The notes under the pieces are model-generated. The model saw nothing but the letters and a program-made list of their open reading frames with translations, made no database searches and had not been told where the DNA came from. This document shows, piece after piece, positions 6,985 to 15,453 of a stretch of DNA of 31,977 bases (positions are counted from its first letter, which is position 1; each line of letters starts with the position of its first letter). Location: positions 1 to 31,977 of IMG/VR virus record IMGVR_UViG_3300044732_000560; one strand, given 5' to 3'. A program made the position numbers and the translations under genes. This DNA comes from a virus.

Positions 6985-9900
6985 ATGAACGGAGAAGTAC
7001 AACTGATAGTAAGAATACCGGGCACGGCGCCAAGCGGTATAGTAACGGCAACAGAATCTGGTGTTTTAGATGAAACCGTAAGTCCGCAGGTAGCGTTCAG
7101 CTATCCAAACGATATGAGCGCATACGTTGGTGGTTATGTGCAAATTGAAAGCTTGACATATGGTGATTTGGGCACATACTTTATTCAAAGTGTTGCGCTA
7201 GATAATCCAGCGTATGCTTATATCAGTCCTACTAACACGCAAATCTTTAGTAATGTCCCCTTTAATTTTCCGATAGACAATTACGACTTACCGAATTTTA
7301 ATTACATGGAGGCAGTGCCTTCATCAACGGAGTATTACTTAGACTTATTCGAAAACGAAAGTATTAGCCAAAACTGGAAGTTTCAGGATTTATCAAACTT
7401 CACTGCGCAGGGTGCATTTAGTCGCGAGTTTAGAATCCCGATGTCCGATAACAACATCAAAGCTATCGGTCCGTTATTCGATACCAACTCCGAACAAGGA
7501 GAACAGAACTATTTTTTCTACAAACTGCCTGCGGAAATTCGTGTAGATACACTGCCGATTGCTAGTGGTTACTTGCGTGTGCGTAAAGTGTACAAGCAAA
7601 TGAATCGAATTAACGAAGTAGAAGTTGCCTTCTATGCTGAAACGCCTGATTTGGTGCGAACCATTGGTGAAAAAAAGCTAAGTGATATTGCAGCACTTGC
7701 AGATTTGAATGAAGTAGTAAACTATGCCAACGTTACTACTGAAACAGCCGATAGAGTGTGGACATTATGTGACAGAGGGCAAAGATGGAGTAATGATGGA
7801 TCTGCTAATTCACGCCCAATACTTAACCCAAATGCACCCATTAATGCTGCTGATTTAACGCCTGCGGTTAGTTGGTGGTATCTGCTACGTAACATAGTAA
7901 CGGAAGCAGGCTTTGACCTTGTTGCATCTTCACTTGAGAATATCATTGAAGATTATTTCATGCCTTGGTGCAATACGCAACAGTTAAGCAATACAGGTGG
8001 TAGCAATCAATTCTTTTTCCGAGCATATCCAACTGATCCATTTTTAGTTGAAGATAATATCACATCTTCATCTATTTATGAGAATATGACAGAGGTGTTT
8101 GATAACAGCAATGACTTTAATCCAGTAACAGGTATTTATACAGCATCAGCAGCAGGTACGTTTACTTTTCATATTCATCAATACTTTCAAACACCCGGAG
8201 GTGCACTTGGAACAAATTACGTTGTGATTGCATTACGGACATATAAAAATGGCGTTTTCTACAATTTGCGTGAAACCTATTTTTATCTGAATCAATTTGT
8301 TGGTACAACTGGTTTACTAGATACAACGTTTAATATTGATTTACAGATAGGAGATGAAATAAATTTTCACATTGTAAGATATCAATCGACAAGTGAACCC
8401 TATGTGATGTCTAACGGAAATTTAACTTGGTCACCTGTAGATTTATTTGAAAACGGTGAAATTGAGTTGTATGGTTTAGCAGGCGATGGTACATCAAACA
8501 CATCTTATATTGAAATCAATTCAGCAACGATTACCATAGGTCAAACTATTGACTATAGGTTAAACGCTCCTGACATGCGACAAATTGATTTCGTCAATGA
8601 TGTAGTTAAGATGCATAACTGTGCAATAGTTCCTAGTCGCATAGTACCTAATCGCATTGCAATCGTGCCGCAAAATAATTATTTAGGCACAGGTGACGTA
8701 GTAGACTGGACAAGCAAACTTGATGTATCAAAAGATGTTGTCATAGGAAGCACAGTAGACATTCAAAAGGCAACATTTCAATTTACCTATACTGCAGGTG
8801 AAGACGCATATAGCAAACTTTATCGTGATGCTGGTCGCGTTTATGGTGACTTTAAACAGGAAGGCTATACTATTAACCCATCAACTTCACCTAGCGATTT
8901 TGCAATAGGTGAACAAAAGATTACACTAGTAACACGCAGCACACCTGCAGCATTTATACCCGGAACAGGTACGCCTATTCCATGTTTTTATAATGAAGAT
9001 TTAGAGTTTGTTGCACCAGGTCCACGCGCGTTATTTTACGCGGGATCAATGAACATCAATTTATTTAATGATGCAACTAGCAGCGCATCGCCCGCAACAG
9101 TGATACCCATACTTAATCACTATAGCGATGCATATCCAACAGTAACTGATTATGATTTGAACTGGGCTCCCGAAACTCCACCACACTTTGCAACTGTCAA
9201 TTCTAATCCATACAACAATCTATTTAATAGCTATTGGCGCAATTACATGAATGAACTTTATTCTCCTGAAGGCAGAATAATGGAAGCGTTCTTTGCACTT
9301 GATTTAAAAGATATTCTTACGTTCAGCTTTGCGGATAAGATTTGGATTCAAGATAGTTATTGGCGCATTCTTGAAATCAGCGACTACAAAGTAGGTTTGC
9401 AGGAAAGCACAAAGGTTAAGCTTATCAAGTTCTTAGATCAAATCAACGATTGTGCTTCAACTCCTGTTGGCGTTACTACGAATGGCGAAGTAGAGTTTGA
9501 AAGTGATGGCACGCCTGTAGAAGCTACTGAAGATTGTTGTTCACGTTACGGGTATTTTTGGGATGAAGTTAATGGTGTGTGTTGGGCATTTAATAATGGT
9601 GGTCAATTTAGAAACTCAATTGTTGCATCAACAACAACACTGATTAATTCACCTACCCTAGCTTTTGCTACTACGCCAAGTTCGGTAGTTGAGGGTGATA
9701 AAGTATCAATAGGCAATGGCAATGGAAATACTTTAGCAGTTGGTCAAGATTTATCACTGACAAAATTTGTAAATGGTAGCAATCTGCTAGGCAAAAATGT
9801 AACAACGAATCTACCCGGATTGCACGTGGGTGGTGGTTATCGCGATGGAGCATCTACTTCACCCTACTTTGGCTGGTCGCAATTTGGATTCTTTGTACTT

Positions 9901-10275
9901 CAAAAACAATTTTCACCCGCTGCATCAGGCGATGTATTTGATTTAGATATCGAAGGTATAATAGGTGAATACATAGATATCGAAGACGATACTGTGTGGA
10001 GCTGTTTATTGAACTTAAACATCCGCGATGCTGCAGGTGTAAGCGAAACATCGCTGCATCACTTTACAATCGAAAAGACAGGCGTGGCATCTGCAAGTGC
10101 CATTAGTACATTGAACACAATAGGGGCAATCGGCTCATACGTGTTCACCGTAGGCATAGACACAACCACTAACACAGCACAGCATAGAATCAATTTGACA
10201 ATTACAGGTGGAACATATCCGGGCACGTTTGTAGCTGGTGCTACCTTGCAATACCAACAATTAAAATTCGCATAA
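6985..10275 (+). CDS. Large tail-tip/baseplate-like structural protein
   Basis: At 1096 residues this is the largest protein of the genome. The first 750 residues hold structural-type sequence (SYPNDMSAYVGGYVQIESL, LFENESISQNWKFQDLS, DIAALADLNEVVNY). Near residue 850 a Cys-rich element, EDCCSRYGYFWDEVNGVCW, matches a motif I know from Bacteroidota phage structural proteins just before adhesin-like C-termini. The last 220 residues are Thr/Gly/Ser-rich and beta-like (LPGLHVGGGYRDG, TIEKTGVASA, GGTYPGTFVAGAT), possibly an exposed host-binding domain. It overlaps the next small gene as TAATG. The exact virion position is inferred. Confidence 0.55.
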   Translation: MNGEVQLIVRIPGTAPSGIVTATESGVLDETVSPQVAFSYPNDMSAYVGGYVQIESLTYGDLGTYFIQSVALDNPAYAYISPTNTQIFSNVPFNFPIDNYDLPNFNYMEAVPSSTEYYLDLFENESISQNWKFQDLSNFTAQGAFSREFRIPMSDNNIKAIGPLFDTNSEQGEQNYFFYKLPAEIRVDTLPIASGYLRVRKVYKQMNRINEVEVAFYAETPDLVRTIGEKKLSDIAALADLNEVVNYANVTTETADRVWTLCDRGQRWSNDGSANSRPILNPNAPINAADLTPAVSWWYLLRNIVTEAGFDLVASSLENIIEDYFMPWCNTQQLSNTGGSNQFFFRAYPTDPFLVEDNITSSSIYENMTEVFDNSNDFNPVTGIYTASAAGTFTFHIHQYFQTPGGALGTNYVVIALRTYKNGVFYNLRETYFYLNQFVGTTGLLDTTFNIDLQIGDEINFHIVRYQSTSEPYVMSNGNLTWSPVDLFENGEIELYGLAGDGTSNTSYIEINSATITIGQTIDYRLNAPDMRQIDFVNDVVKMHNCAIVPSRIVPNRIAIVPQNNYLGTGDVVDWTSKLDVSKDVVIGSTVDIQKATFQFTYTAGEDAYSKLYRDAGRVYGDFKQEGYTINPSTSPSDFAIGEQKITLVTRSTPAAFIPGTGTPIPCFYNEDLEFVAPGPRALFYAGSMNINLFNDATSSASPATVIPILNHYSDAYPTVTDYDLNWAPETPPHFATVNSNPYNNLFNSYWRNYMNELYSPEGRIMEAFFALDLKDILTFSFADKIWIQDSYWRILEISDYKVGLQESTKVKLIKFLDQINDCASTPVGVTTNGEVEFESDGTPVEATEDCCSRYGYFWDEVNGVCWAFNNGGQFRNSIVASTTTLINSPTLAFATTPSSVVEGDKVSIGNGNGNTLAVGQDLSLTKFVNGSNLLGKNVTTNLPGLHVGGGYRDGASTSPYFGWSQFGFFVLQKQFSPAASGDVFDLDIEGIIGEYIDIEDDTVWSCLLNLNIRDAAGVSETSLHHFTIEKTGVASASAISTLNTIGAIGSYVFTVGIDTTTNTAQHRINLTITGGTYPGTFVAGATLQYQQLKFA

Positions 10276-10448
10276 TGGACTCAATCAAAAACTCAATGCG
10301 CTACATCCAGCTAGGAATCGCAGTAAATAAACAGCATAACTATTCGCTTCGCAAATGGCAGCGTGTGCTGTGGTACGTTACACTGTACACGTGGCGCATA
10401 TTGCTAGGACTAAGTGTTATTTATTTAATCTATAAACTCATCTACTAA
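10275..10448 (+). CDS. Small single-pass membrane protein
   Basis: This 57-residue protein has a basic, polar N-terminus (MDSIKNSMRYIQLG; RKWQRVLW) and a C-terminal hydrophobic helix, ILLGLSVIYLIYKLIY. Both junctions are TAATG: its ATG overlaps the preceding stop and its TAA at 10446-10448 overlaps the tape measure start. That makes it a real, translationally coupled gene despite its length. A membrane protein directly before the tape measure could act in DNA entry or in tail assembly at the membrane, but no function can be assigned. Confidence 0.75.
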   Translation: MDSIKNSMRYIQLGIAVNKQHNYSLRKWQRVLWYVTLYTWRILLGLSVIYLIYKLIY

Positions 10449-12277
10449 TGGCTGAACCTATTGTAAGGACATTTGAAATTGACACGTCGAAAAGTGAGCA
10501 GAACCTAAAGCAATTAGGCACTGCTTTCGATAGCGCAGATAACGCTGGTAAATCTCTCAAGGCACAGCTGCGTGAATTACAACAGCAGTTAGCTAATACT
10601 GATCCGCAAACACAGAAGTATCGTGATTTATCGAGGGCAGCGGGTGAACTAAAAGATAAGATTCAGGATGCAGCGCAGGCAGTAGGTACGCAGGCAGGTG
10701 GTGCTTTTGAAAAAGTTAGCGGCTCATTAGGACTGGTCACATCTCGATTAGGCAGTTTAGATTTTCAAGGTGCTGCAGAAGGTGCTAAGTTACTTGCACA
10801 AAATATAACTGAAATAAAGCCAGGTGATATTGCCAATGGCATTAAGGGTATAGGTAGCGCATTAGCATCTATCGGTAAAGCTTTATTGACTAATCCTATT
10901 TTCTTAATAGGTGCATCCATTGCAGCTGCTGTTGTCTATGCTGAAGAATTACTATCGCTTATTGATGGTGTTACGGATGCAGATCAAGAACTGCTAACGA
11001 TTCAAAAGGAACGTGCAGCAGTAGCAAAAGAGAACTTTGATGCTATTGCAGCCAGTGAAGAAACGTTAAAGCGTCAAGGCTTAACTGAAAAGCAAATAAC
11101 TGATTTAAAATTACAGGCACTAAACACTGCGATACTTGAACAGCAGGTCGTACTTCAAACAAATAAAGAACAGGCTGCAGCGCAGATAGCAGCAGCGGAA
11201 CGTAACGCTAAGTATCTGCAAACGTTTTTAGATTTTATCACTTTACCTGCACGAGCACTTACGCAAGTTTTTGAAAGTGCTGTAAATGGAGCAATCAGTT
11301 TGCTCAATACGCTAGGTGCTGACATTGGTAAAATAGAATTATCAGATTCATTTGATGACCTTACTTCTTTTGTTACCAAAAGCATATTTGATCCTGAAGA
11401 AGAACGCAAGAAACAGGAGCAAGTAATTAAAGATAGTGAAAAGGCATTAATCACATTAGTCAACCAGCGCGATGGTATTCTCAATGCACAAGATGCAAAG
11501 GAAAAAGCACAACGCGAAAAGGCTGCAGCGGATGCAAAAGCAGCGGCAGAAAAAGAAGCAGCAGATAGAAAAGCAATAAGCGATAAAGCTACAGCAGATA
11601 GGTTAAAAGCCGAACAAGAAGTAAGTGATTTAGTCAATAAACTTTACGAAGAAAACGTAAAGGAATTTGAAAAGGCTGAACAGGCTAAATTAGATGCTGC
11701 AAAGAAAGCTGCTGCTGAAGAAGAAGCATTAAGATTAAAAGCTATTGCAGATGAACAAGCGGTAAAAGAAGCAAAGATTCAACTTGCTACCAGTACACTT
11801 AGTGCATTGTCTAATATCACTGCGCTATTTGGTAAGAATAATGAGAAGGTAGCAAAGCGTGCATTCCAAATTCAAAAAGCTATTAGTATTGCACAGGCCA
11901 CCATTAGCACCTACGAATCTGCAAACGCTATTTTTGCAAGCACTGCAAAGAATCCAATTACTGTTGCCTTTCCGGGTGCGCCTTTTGTGGCTGCAGGCGT
12001 AGCAGTAGCAGCCGGTTTGGCTAATGTGGCTACTATTGCAGCGCAACAATTTCAAGGCAGTACATCGGGAGGTAACAATGGTGCTAATCCACCTTCATTC
12101 GGTGGAGGCGGAGGTGGTGGAACGGATTCACAACCAGCCACGTTCAATCCATTCGCTGCGCAGTTTGTCACAAATCGACCTGATCAGTATTTACCACGTG
12201 CGTATGTGTTAGCTAGTGATGTATCAAGTCAGCAAGAGGTACGCGAAAACGTTGAAGACTTAGCAAGAGTAGGATAA
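10448..12277 (+). CDS. Tail tape measure protein
   Basis: This 609-residue protein has tape-measure features: an N-terminal coiled coil (NLKQLGTAFDSADNAGKSLKAQLRELQQQL), a hydrophobic central stretch near 130-170 (GIGSALASIGKALLTNPIFLIGASIAAAVVY), a long Ala/Lys/Glu-rich coiled coil at about 335-435, and a Gly-rich segment with GGGGGG near 555. Tape measures set tail length, at roughly 1.5 angstroms per residue, so a tail of about 90 nm is expected. Located after the tail-tip genes and before the head genes. The antisense open frame at 11155-11637 is a by-product of its Ala/Lys-rich composition. Confidence 0.8.
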   Translation: MAEPIVRTFEIDTSKSEQNLKQLGTAFDSADNAGKSLKAQLRELQQQLANTDPQTQKYRDLSRAAGELKDKIQDAAQAVGTQAGGAFEKVSGSLGLVTSRLGSLDFQGAAEGAKLLAQNITEIKPGDIANGIKGIGSALASIGKALLTNPIFLIGASIAAAVVYAEELLSLIDGVTDADQELLTIQKERAAVAKENFDAIAASEETLKRQGLTEKQITDLKLQALNTAILEQQVVLQTNKEQAAAQIAAAERNAKYLQTFLDFITLPARALTQVFESAVNGAISLLNTLGADIGKIELSDSFDDLTSFVTKSIFDPEEERKKQEQVIKDSEKALITLVNQRDGILNAQDAKEKAQREKAAADAKAAAEKEAADRKAISDKATADRLKAEQEVSDLVNKLYEENVKEFEKAEQAKLDAAKKAAAEEEALRLKAIADEQAVKEAKIQLATSTLSALSNITALFGKNNEKVAKRAFQIQKAISIAQATISTYESANAIFASTAKNPITVAFPGAPFVAAGVAVAAGLANVATIAAQQFQGSTSGGNNGANPPSFGGGGGGGTDSQPATFNPFAAQFVTNRPDQYLPRAYVLASDVSSQQEVRENVEDLARVG

Positions 12278-12296
12278 AACAATATAAATTTAAATC

Positions 12297-12887
12297 ATGG
12301 AAAAAAGAAAAGTAGTTAAGTGTGTAATTGACGAAGAAGGTCGTTTGGGTATTACGGCAATGGGTTTAGTAGACATGCCTGCAATCGAAGAAAACTGGAT
12401 TGCACTTTCTAAAGTGCAGTTAAGCGCAATAAATGATGAACGCAGAATGCTATATGGACCTGCATTGATACCGGATAAAGAGATACTGCGTTACGATGAC
12501 AAGGGCGAGCCATACTATGTGTACTTCGAAAAGGCAACAGTGCAAGCTATCGCGCATCAGTTCTTCAAAAAGAATCTGCAGCATACCACAAACCTGCAGC
12601 ATGAAATACCTGTAACAGGTGTGACAGTGGTTGAATCATGGTTGAAGGAAGGTAAGAATGATAAAAGCATCGAACTGGGTTTACCTGATCTACCAGATGG
12701 CACATGGTTCATCGGAACTAAAGTCGATGAAGACCACGTATGGAATGATGTGAAGGAAGGAAAGGTGAAAGGCTACAGCATTGAAGGCTTTTTTAATGAA
12801 GTAGGTGTAGCCATGAGTGGTGTAAAAAACTACGAAGCAGAATTGGTTTTGGAATTAGACCAAATACTTGCAGGTTTGAACAAATGA
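12297..12887 (+). CDS. XkdF-like prohead protease
   Basis: This 196-residue protein contains MLYGPALIPDKEILRYDD followed by YYVYFEKATVQAIAHQFFKKN, the arrangement seen in the XkdF-type putative serine protease domain of phage prohead proteases. A later stretch, WFIGTKVDEDHVWNDVKEGKVKGYSIEGFF, matches the 'kV.GYSIEGFF' end of that family. It lies just before scaffold and capsid genes, as expected for a maturation protease. Catalytic residues cannot be named with confidence; Ser of GYSIEG and His of the central helix are candidates. The 20 bases upstream are A/T-rich, without a Shine-Dalgarno match. Confidence 0.75.
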   Translation: MEKRKVVKCVIDEEGRLGITAMGLVDMPAIEENWIALSKVQLSAINDERRMLYGPALIPDKEILRYDDKGEPYYVYFEKATVQAIAHQFFKKNLQHTTNLQHEIPVTGVTVVESWLKEGKNDKSIELGLPDLPDGTWFIGTKVDEDHVWNDVKEGKVKGYSIEGFFNEVGVAMSGVKNYEAELVLELDQILAGLNK

Positions 12888-12897
12888 TATATATTTG
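12868..12897 (+). promoter_or_regulatory. Bacteroidota-type promoter (plus strand)
   Basis: TTG at 12868-12870, 19 bases, then TATATTTG at 12890-12897 match the -33 and -7 boxes of Bacteroidota promoters exactly, with the same spacer as the phage's early promoters. Transcription would begin near 12902. It sits across the end of the protease gene. The first thing downstream is a hairpin and a strong terminator, so it either makes a small RNA or feeds the capsid genes through an attenuator. Confidence 0.75.
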
Positions 12898-12901
12898 CCG
12901 A

Positions 12902-12980
12902 ACGTTGGTTATATAAACGTCATAAGAGATTTAGGTTTTAGATTAAAAGATAGGGGCAAACGAGCCCCTTCTTTTTTTTT
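12902..12980 (+). ncRNA. Candidate small RNA or attenuated leader (about 78 nt)
   Basis: The segment lies between a consensus promoter and an intrinsic terminator. Its 5' end can form a 5-bp hairpin (ACGTT 12902-12906 with AACGT 12916-12920). An A/T-rich single-stranded linker follows, then the terminator stem. There is no ATG-led open frame of note. It may be a stand-alone phage small RNA or a 5' leader whose terminator limits capsid transcription. Its 3' end meets, tail to tail, the antisense ribbon-helix-helix-like gene. Confidence 0.5.
12952..12980 (+). terminator. Intrinsic terminator
   Basis: AGGGGC (12952-12957) pairs with GCCCCT (12964-12969) around an AAACGA loop. It is followed by CTTTTTTTTT. 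The stem plus T-run is a strong rho-independent terminator on the plus strand. The overlapping end of the antisense gene at 12979 means the A-run of that strand lies just past its stop codon. Confidence 0.85.
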
Positions 12981-13113
12981 ACAGCATACACGCACGCGAG
13001 TATTCTGCAACAGTCATCTTACTTGCTTTCGCATTTTTCATCACAGCCTTGTACTGCTTTTCAGTGAGTCTTACTGAAATCTTCTTTGTCATGAATTCAG
13101 GGTTTGCTTTCAT
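12979..13113 (-). CDS. Small ribbon-helix-helix-like DNA-binding protein, antisense in head cluster
   Basis: Reading the minus strand gives a 44-residue protein: MKANPEF, then MTKKISVRLTEKQYKAVMKN, AKASKMTVAEYSRACML. The pattern 'ISVRLTEKQY..V...A......VAEYSR' is that of a ribbon-helix-helix fold (beta strand, then two helices), as in Arc/MobC-type proteins. A second ATG gives 37 residues starting at the strand. It is the only minus-strand gene inside the late region. Upstream is a promoter-like pair (13137-13167) with two ACATGT sites 10 bp apart in its spacer, which suggests autoregulation. The C-terminus ends beside the terminator of the plus-strand small RNA. The target beyond its own promoter is unknown. 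Confidence 0.75.
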   Translation of the reverse strand: MKANPEFMTKKISVRLTEKQYKAVMKNAKASKMTVAEYSRACML

Positions 13114-13136
13114 AATATGGGTATTTATTTATACTG

Positions 13137-13169
13137 CTAAGATAAGACATGTGGCTACATGTAACAAAA
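13137..13169 (-). promoter_or_regulatory. Promoter of the antisense RHH gene
   Basis: On the minus strand TTTTG (13165-13169 reversed), 20 bases, then TATCTTAG (13137-13144 reversed) match the Bacteroidota promoter with one mismatch in the -7 box. Transcription would start about 20 bases before the ATG at 13113. The spacer holds the paired ACATGT sites, so a bound protein would block polymerase. Confidence 0.55.
13147..13162. promoter_or_regulatory. Paired ACATGT operator (10-bp spacing)
   Basis: ACATGT occurs at 13147-13152 and again at 13157-13162, exactly one helical turn apart. A third copy lies at 13201-13206, over the start codon of the scaffold gene. Each hexamer is a palindrome. Ribbon-helix-helix repressors typically bind such paired short boxes as dimers side by side, and the RHH-like gene begins 34 bases away. 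The third copy could let the same protein affect scaffold expression (inference). Confidence 0.55.
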
Positions 13170-13202
13170 CACTGTTTTTGCTACTATACCCAAATACCAA
13201 AC

Positions 13203-13811
13203 ATGTCGAATATAAAAGAACAAATCAAATCCGTATTCAATAAGTACGGCATTGATCCTTCAACAGTGGGTATCAAGTTCGAAGAAGAAACTACAGCAAG
13301 CGAAGCACCGGCAACGGAATTGAAATTTGCAGTAGAAGGCACTTTGGCTGATGGTACTAAAATCTATTCTACCGCTGATGAGTGGGTAGTAGGTGTGGAC
13401 ATCTACACAATGGATGCTGAAGGAAACCCAGTGCCAGTACCTGCAGGCGAATACCTCCTTGAAGACGGTGTTACCAAAGTCTATGTAGGCGAAGAAGGTA
13501 CCATTACTGAAATCGAACGTGAAGAACAATCTACCGAAATGAGCAGCGAAGATTTAGTTGCTGTAATCGGTAACTTGTCTGAGCGCATTGCCGCACTAGA
13601 AGTTGAAAAGACTGAACTAGCTGCAGCAGTAGAAACTGCTAAGAAGGATGCGGAAGCTTTGAAGACTGAACTTGCTTCAGTTAAGAAAGCACCTGCTGTT
13701 CCATCTGTAAAATCACAAGAATTTAAGAAAAACGCAGCACCTGTAGTTGCATCGAATGGTTCATCATTCAGCGACTTCATGGCTGATTTGCGTGCTAAAC
13801 AAGTAAATTAA
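13203..13811 (+). CDS. Capsid scaffold protein
   Basis: This 202-residue protein starts with SNIKEQIKSVFNKYGIDPST, contains an acidic beta-like middle (LADGTKIYSTADEW; PVPAGEYLLEDGVTKVYVGEEG), then a coiled coil (LSERIAALEVEKTELAAAVETAKKDAEALKTELASV) and a basic C-terminal end (FSDFMADLRAKQVN). The sequence lies between protease and capsid genes. Acidic character, coiled coil and a small helical C-terminus are usual for phage scaffolds, which the XkdF-like protease would degrade. ATG 13203 is favoured over an upstream frame extension because the extension runs through the operator region. Confidence 0.7.
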   Translation: MSNIKEQIKSVFNKYGIDPSTVGIKFEEETTASEAPATELKFAVEGTLADGTKIYSTADEWVVGVDIYTMDAEGNPVPVPAGEYLLEDGVTKVYVGEEGTITEIEREEQSTEMSSEDLVAVIGNLSERIAALEVEKTELAAAVETAKKDAEALKTELASVKKAPAVPSVKSQEFKKNAAPVVASNGSSFSDFMADLRAKQVN

Positions 13812-13836
13812 TCAAAGAATAAAAAAGTAAAGTAAT

Positions 13837-14733
13837 ATGGCAAATCCAGTTTTATTAAACAACTCCTACGCAGGACAGCTTGCGGGAGAAATCGTAGCAA
13901 AGGCTCTGCTATCTAACGTATCAACTCAGTACGTTACAATGAAGCCAAACGTACCATACAAATCAGTAGTACGTAAAATTGATGACACTGTAACTTTCGC
14001 TGCAGGCACATGTGATTTCACCCCAACAGGTACAATCAATTTGAGCGAGCGTGTATTGACTTTGGAAGAATTCCAAGTACAGCGCGAAATCTGTAAGAGA
14101 GAATTGTTTGCCGATTGGTCAACAGCCGATGTAATGAGCGGTCGCGTAAGCACTCAAATCCAAGATGCTATTATCGAGCGTTTGGTAGGTGGTATCGCTG
14201 CAGCTAACGAAAACGTTATGTGGAATGGTGTAAACGCCACAGCTGGTCAGTACGATGGATTCTTGACCTTGATTAAGGCAGGTGGTTCAGGTGCTGTATC
14301 TGCAGGTTCAGGCGCACTCACTAGCCTTAACATCATTGCTACCATTTGGGATGTAATCAACACTGCTCCTACTGCTGTTAAAGGTGCTTCTGAAAAGCCA
14401 ATCCTTTACATGGGACAGGCTGCATGGGAAGCTTATATCCAAGCGCAAATTGCTGATGGAAACGGATGGTATGCAACTGCTGGTCCTGAAGTACAAAAGC
14501 GTTTCGTTGGAATGTACGAAATTGCAGTATGTCCGGGTATGGCTGCTGACAACATCGTGTTTGCACAGAAGTCAAACTTGATGCTTGGTACATGGCAAGA
14601 AAACCAAATGAACGAAGTGTTCATTTTGGACATGCAGAATCTTGATGGATCGCAGAACGTGCGTTACGGTGCTCGTTTCTACTTGGGCGCACAGATTGCT
14701 GTTGCTGAAGACATCACCTACTGGGGTGCATAA
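13837..14733 (+). CDS. Major capsid protein
   Basis: This 298-residue protein begins ANPVLLNNSYAGQLAGEIVAKAL. It includes VRKIDDTVTFAAGTCDFTP, LSERVLTLEEFQVQREICKR, and IIERLVGGIAAANENVMWNG, which I recognise as the major capsid type of Bacteroidota siphoviruses. Size and its position straight after protease and scaffold fit an HK97-like fold. An A-rich leader (AAAAAAGTAAAGTAAT) precedes the ATG in place of a Shine-Dalgarno site. A strong terminator follows, as is common after highly expressed capsid genes. Confidence 0.8.
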   Translation: MANPVLLNNSYAGQLAGEIVAKALLSNVSTQYVTMKPNVPYKSVVRKIDDTVTFAAGTCDFTPTGTINLSERVLTLEEFQVQREICKRELFADWSTADVMSGRVSTQIQDAIIERLVGGIAAANENVMWNGVNATAGQYDGFLTLIKAGGSGAVSAGSGALTSLNIIATIWDVINTAPTAVKGASEKPILYMGQAAWEAYIQAQIADGNGWYATAGPEVQKRFVGMYEIAVCPGMAADNIVFAQKSNLMLGTWQENQMNEVFILDMQNLDGSQNVRYGARFYLGAQIAVAEDITYWGA

Positions 14734-14743
14734 TCATTAACCA

Positions 14744-14769
14744 AAGAGGGGGTGTAACAGCCCCCTTTT
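14744..14769 (+). terminator. Intrinsic terminator after capsid gene
   Basis: GGGGG (14748-14752) pairs with CCCCC (14761-14765) around an 8-base loop. The flanking AAAGA/TTTT bases extend the stem, and TTTTA ends it. Its position between capsid and tail-tube-like gene suggests it reduces but does not abolish downstream transcription, since no clear promoter follows. Confidence 0.8.
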
Positions 14770-14790
14770 AACACTTTAAAAAATAATAAT

Positions 14791-15369
14791 ATGGCTTGTG
14801 AATTAACTCAAGGCTTTCCGCTATCGTGCCTCGAAGGTATCGGTGGTGTGAAGGAAATACTACTAGCTAACGCTATTTTACCAGATGGTTCAGAGTTTAT
14901 GTCGGGTGTAACCTATGATGCAACAACTGGCATGGTAGAAACATTGCCGGGTACACCAATCGCTCCAGTAACTATCTATCGATACGTTCCTTTCCGTAAT
15001 TCAGGTTCATACGTGGAAACTGTACAGAAGAATTTGGAAACAGGTACATTGTTTTTTTCACAGGAAGTAAGCTGGACATTTGGTAAGTTAGATCAAGATT
15101 TGCGCAATGAGTTTTTAAACATTGCAAAAGCTAGAATGATTGTGTTTGTTCGTACTAATGACGACCAAATACTTTTGATTGGTGCAACTGAAGGAGCACA
15201 GCTTACTGCAGGTACTGTTCAATCAGGACAGCAGAAGGCTGATTTGATGGGTTATCAGGTAACAGTTACTGCTGAAAATCTTGTTCCTGCAGTACACTTG
15301 GAAGCTCCTATTGCTGGTCAATTACCATTTTCGAATTTTACTGGTATTGAAGTAGAACCTGCTTACTAA
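14791..15369 (+). CDS. Probable major tail (tube) protein
   Basis: This 192-residue protein opens with ACELTQGFPLSCLEGIGGVKEI and is beta-rich, with SYVETVQKNLETGTLFFSQEVSWTF and GYQVTVTAENLVPAVHL. The pattern of a paired-Cys N-terminus followed by a tube-like sheet is one I associate with major tail proteins of Bacteroidota siphoviruses. It is flanked on both sides by intrinsic terminators, consistent with an independently controlled, high-copy product. A capsid decoration role is the main alternative. Confidence 0.6.
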   Translation: MACELTQGFPLSCLEGIGGVKEILLANAILPDGSEFMSGVTYDATTGMVETLPGTPIAPVTIYRYVPFRNSGSYVETVQKNLETGTLFFSQEVSWTFGKLDQDLRNEFLNIAKARMIVFVRTNDDQILLIGATEGAQLTAGTVQSGQQKADLMGYQVTVTAENLVPAVHLEAPIAGQLPFSNFTGIEVEPAY

Positions 15370-15405
15370 GAATTTGTTTTCCGTTTTTGTGTTCTTGTTG
15401 TATTG

Positions 15406-15442
15406 AAAAAAGGGCAGGTTATTTATGACTTGCCCTTTTAAT
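15406..15442 (+). terminator. Intrinsic terminator after tail-tube-like gene
   Basis: GGGCAGGT (15412-15419) pairs with ACTTGCCC (15428-15435), with one G-T wobble. Flanking A-run and TTTT extend the stem, and the AATTT end completes it. It separates the tail-tube-like gene from the portal group. No promoter of the standard type was found between it and 15454. Confidence 0.8.
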
Positions 15443-15453
15443 TTAAAAAGACT

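Noticed and set aside
11155-11637. 160-residue antisense open frame inside the tape measure gene
   Set aside because: Ser/Ala/Cys-rich composition is the mirror of the Ala/Lys/Glu coiled coil on the plus strand, with no start signal or neighbour.
11929-11936. TATTTTTG promoter-like box in the tape measure gene
   Set aside because: No -33 TTG at a suitable distance and it lies deep in coding sequence.
12895-13077. 60-residue plus-strand frame across the small RNA terminator
   Set aside because: It begins at TTG inside the -7 box and reads through the terminator stem and T-run, so it is not a likely gene.
13049-13243. 64-residue plus-strand open frame between protease and scaffold
   Set aside because: It runs through the operator and the antisense gene and overlaps the scaffold start; its hydrophobic, Phe/Tyr-rich translation is a shadow.
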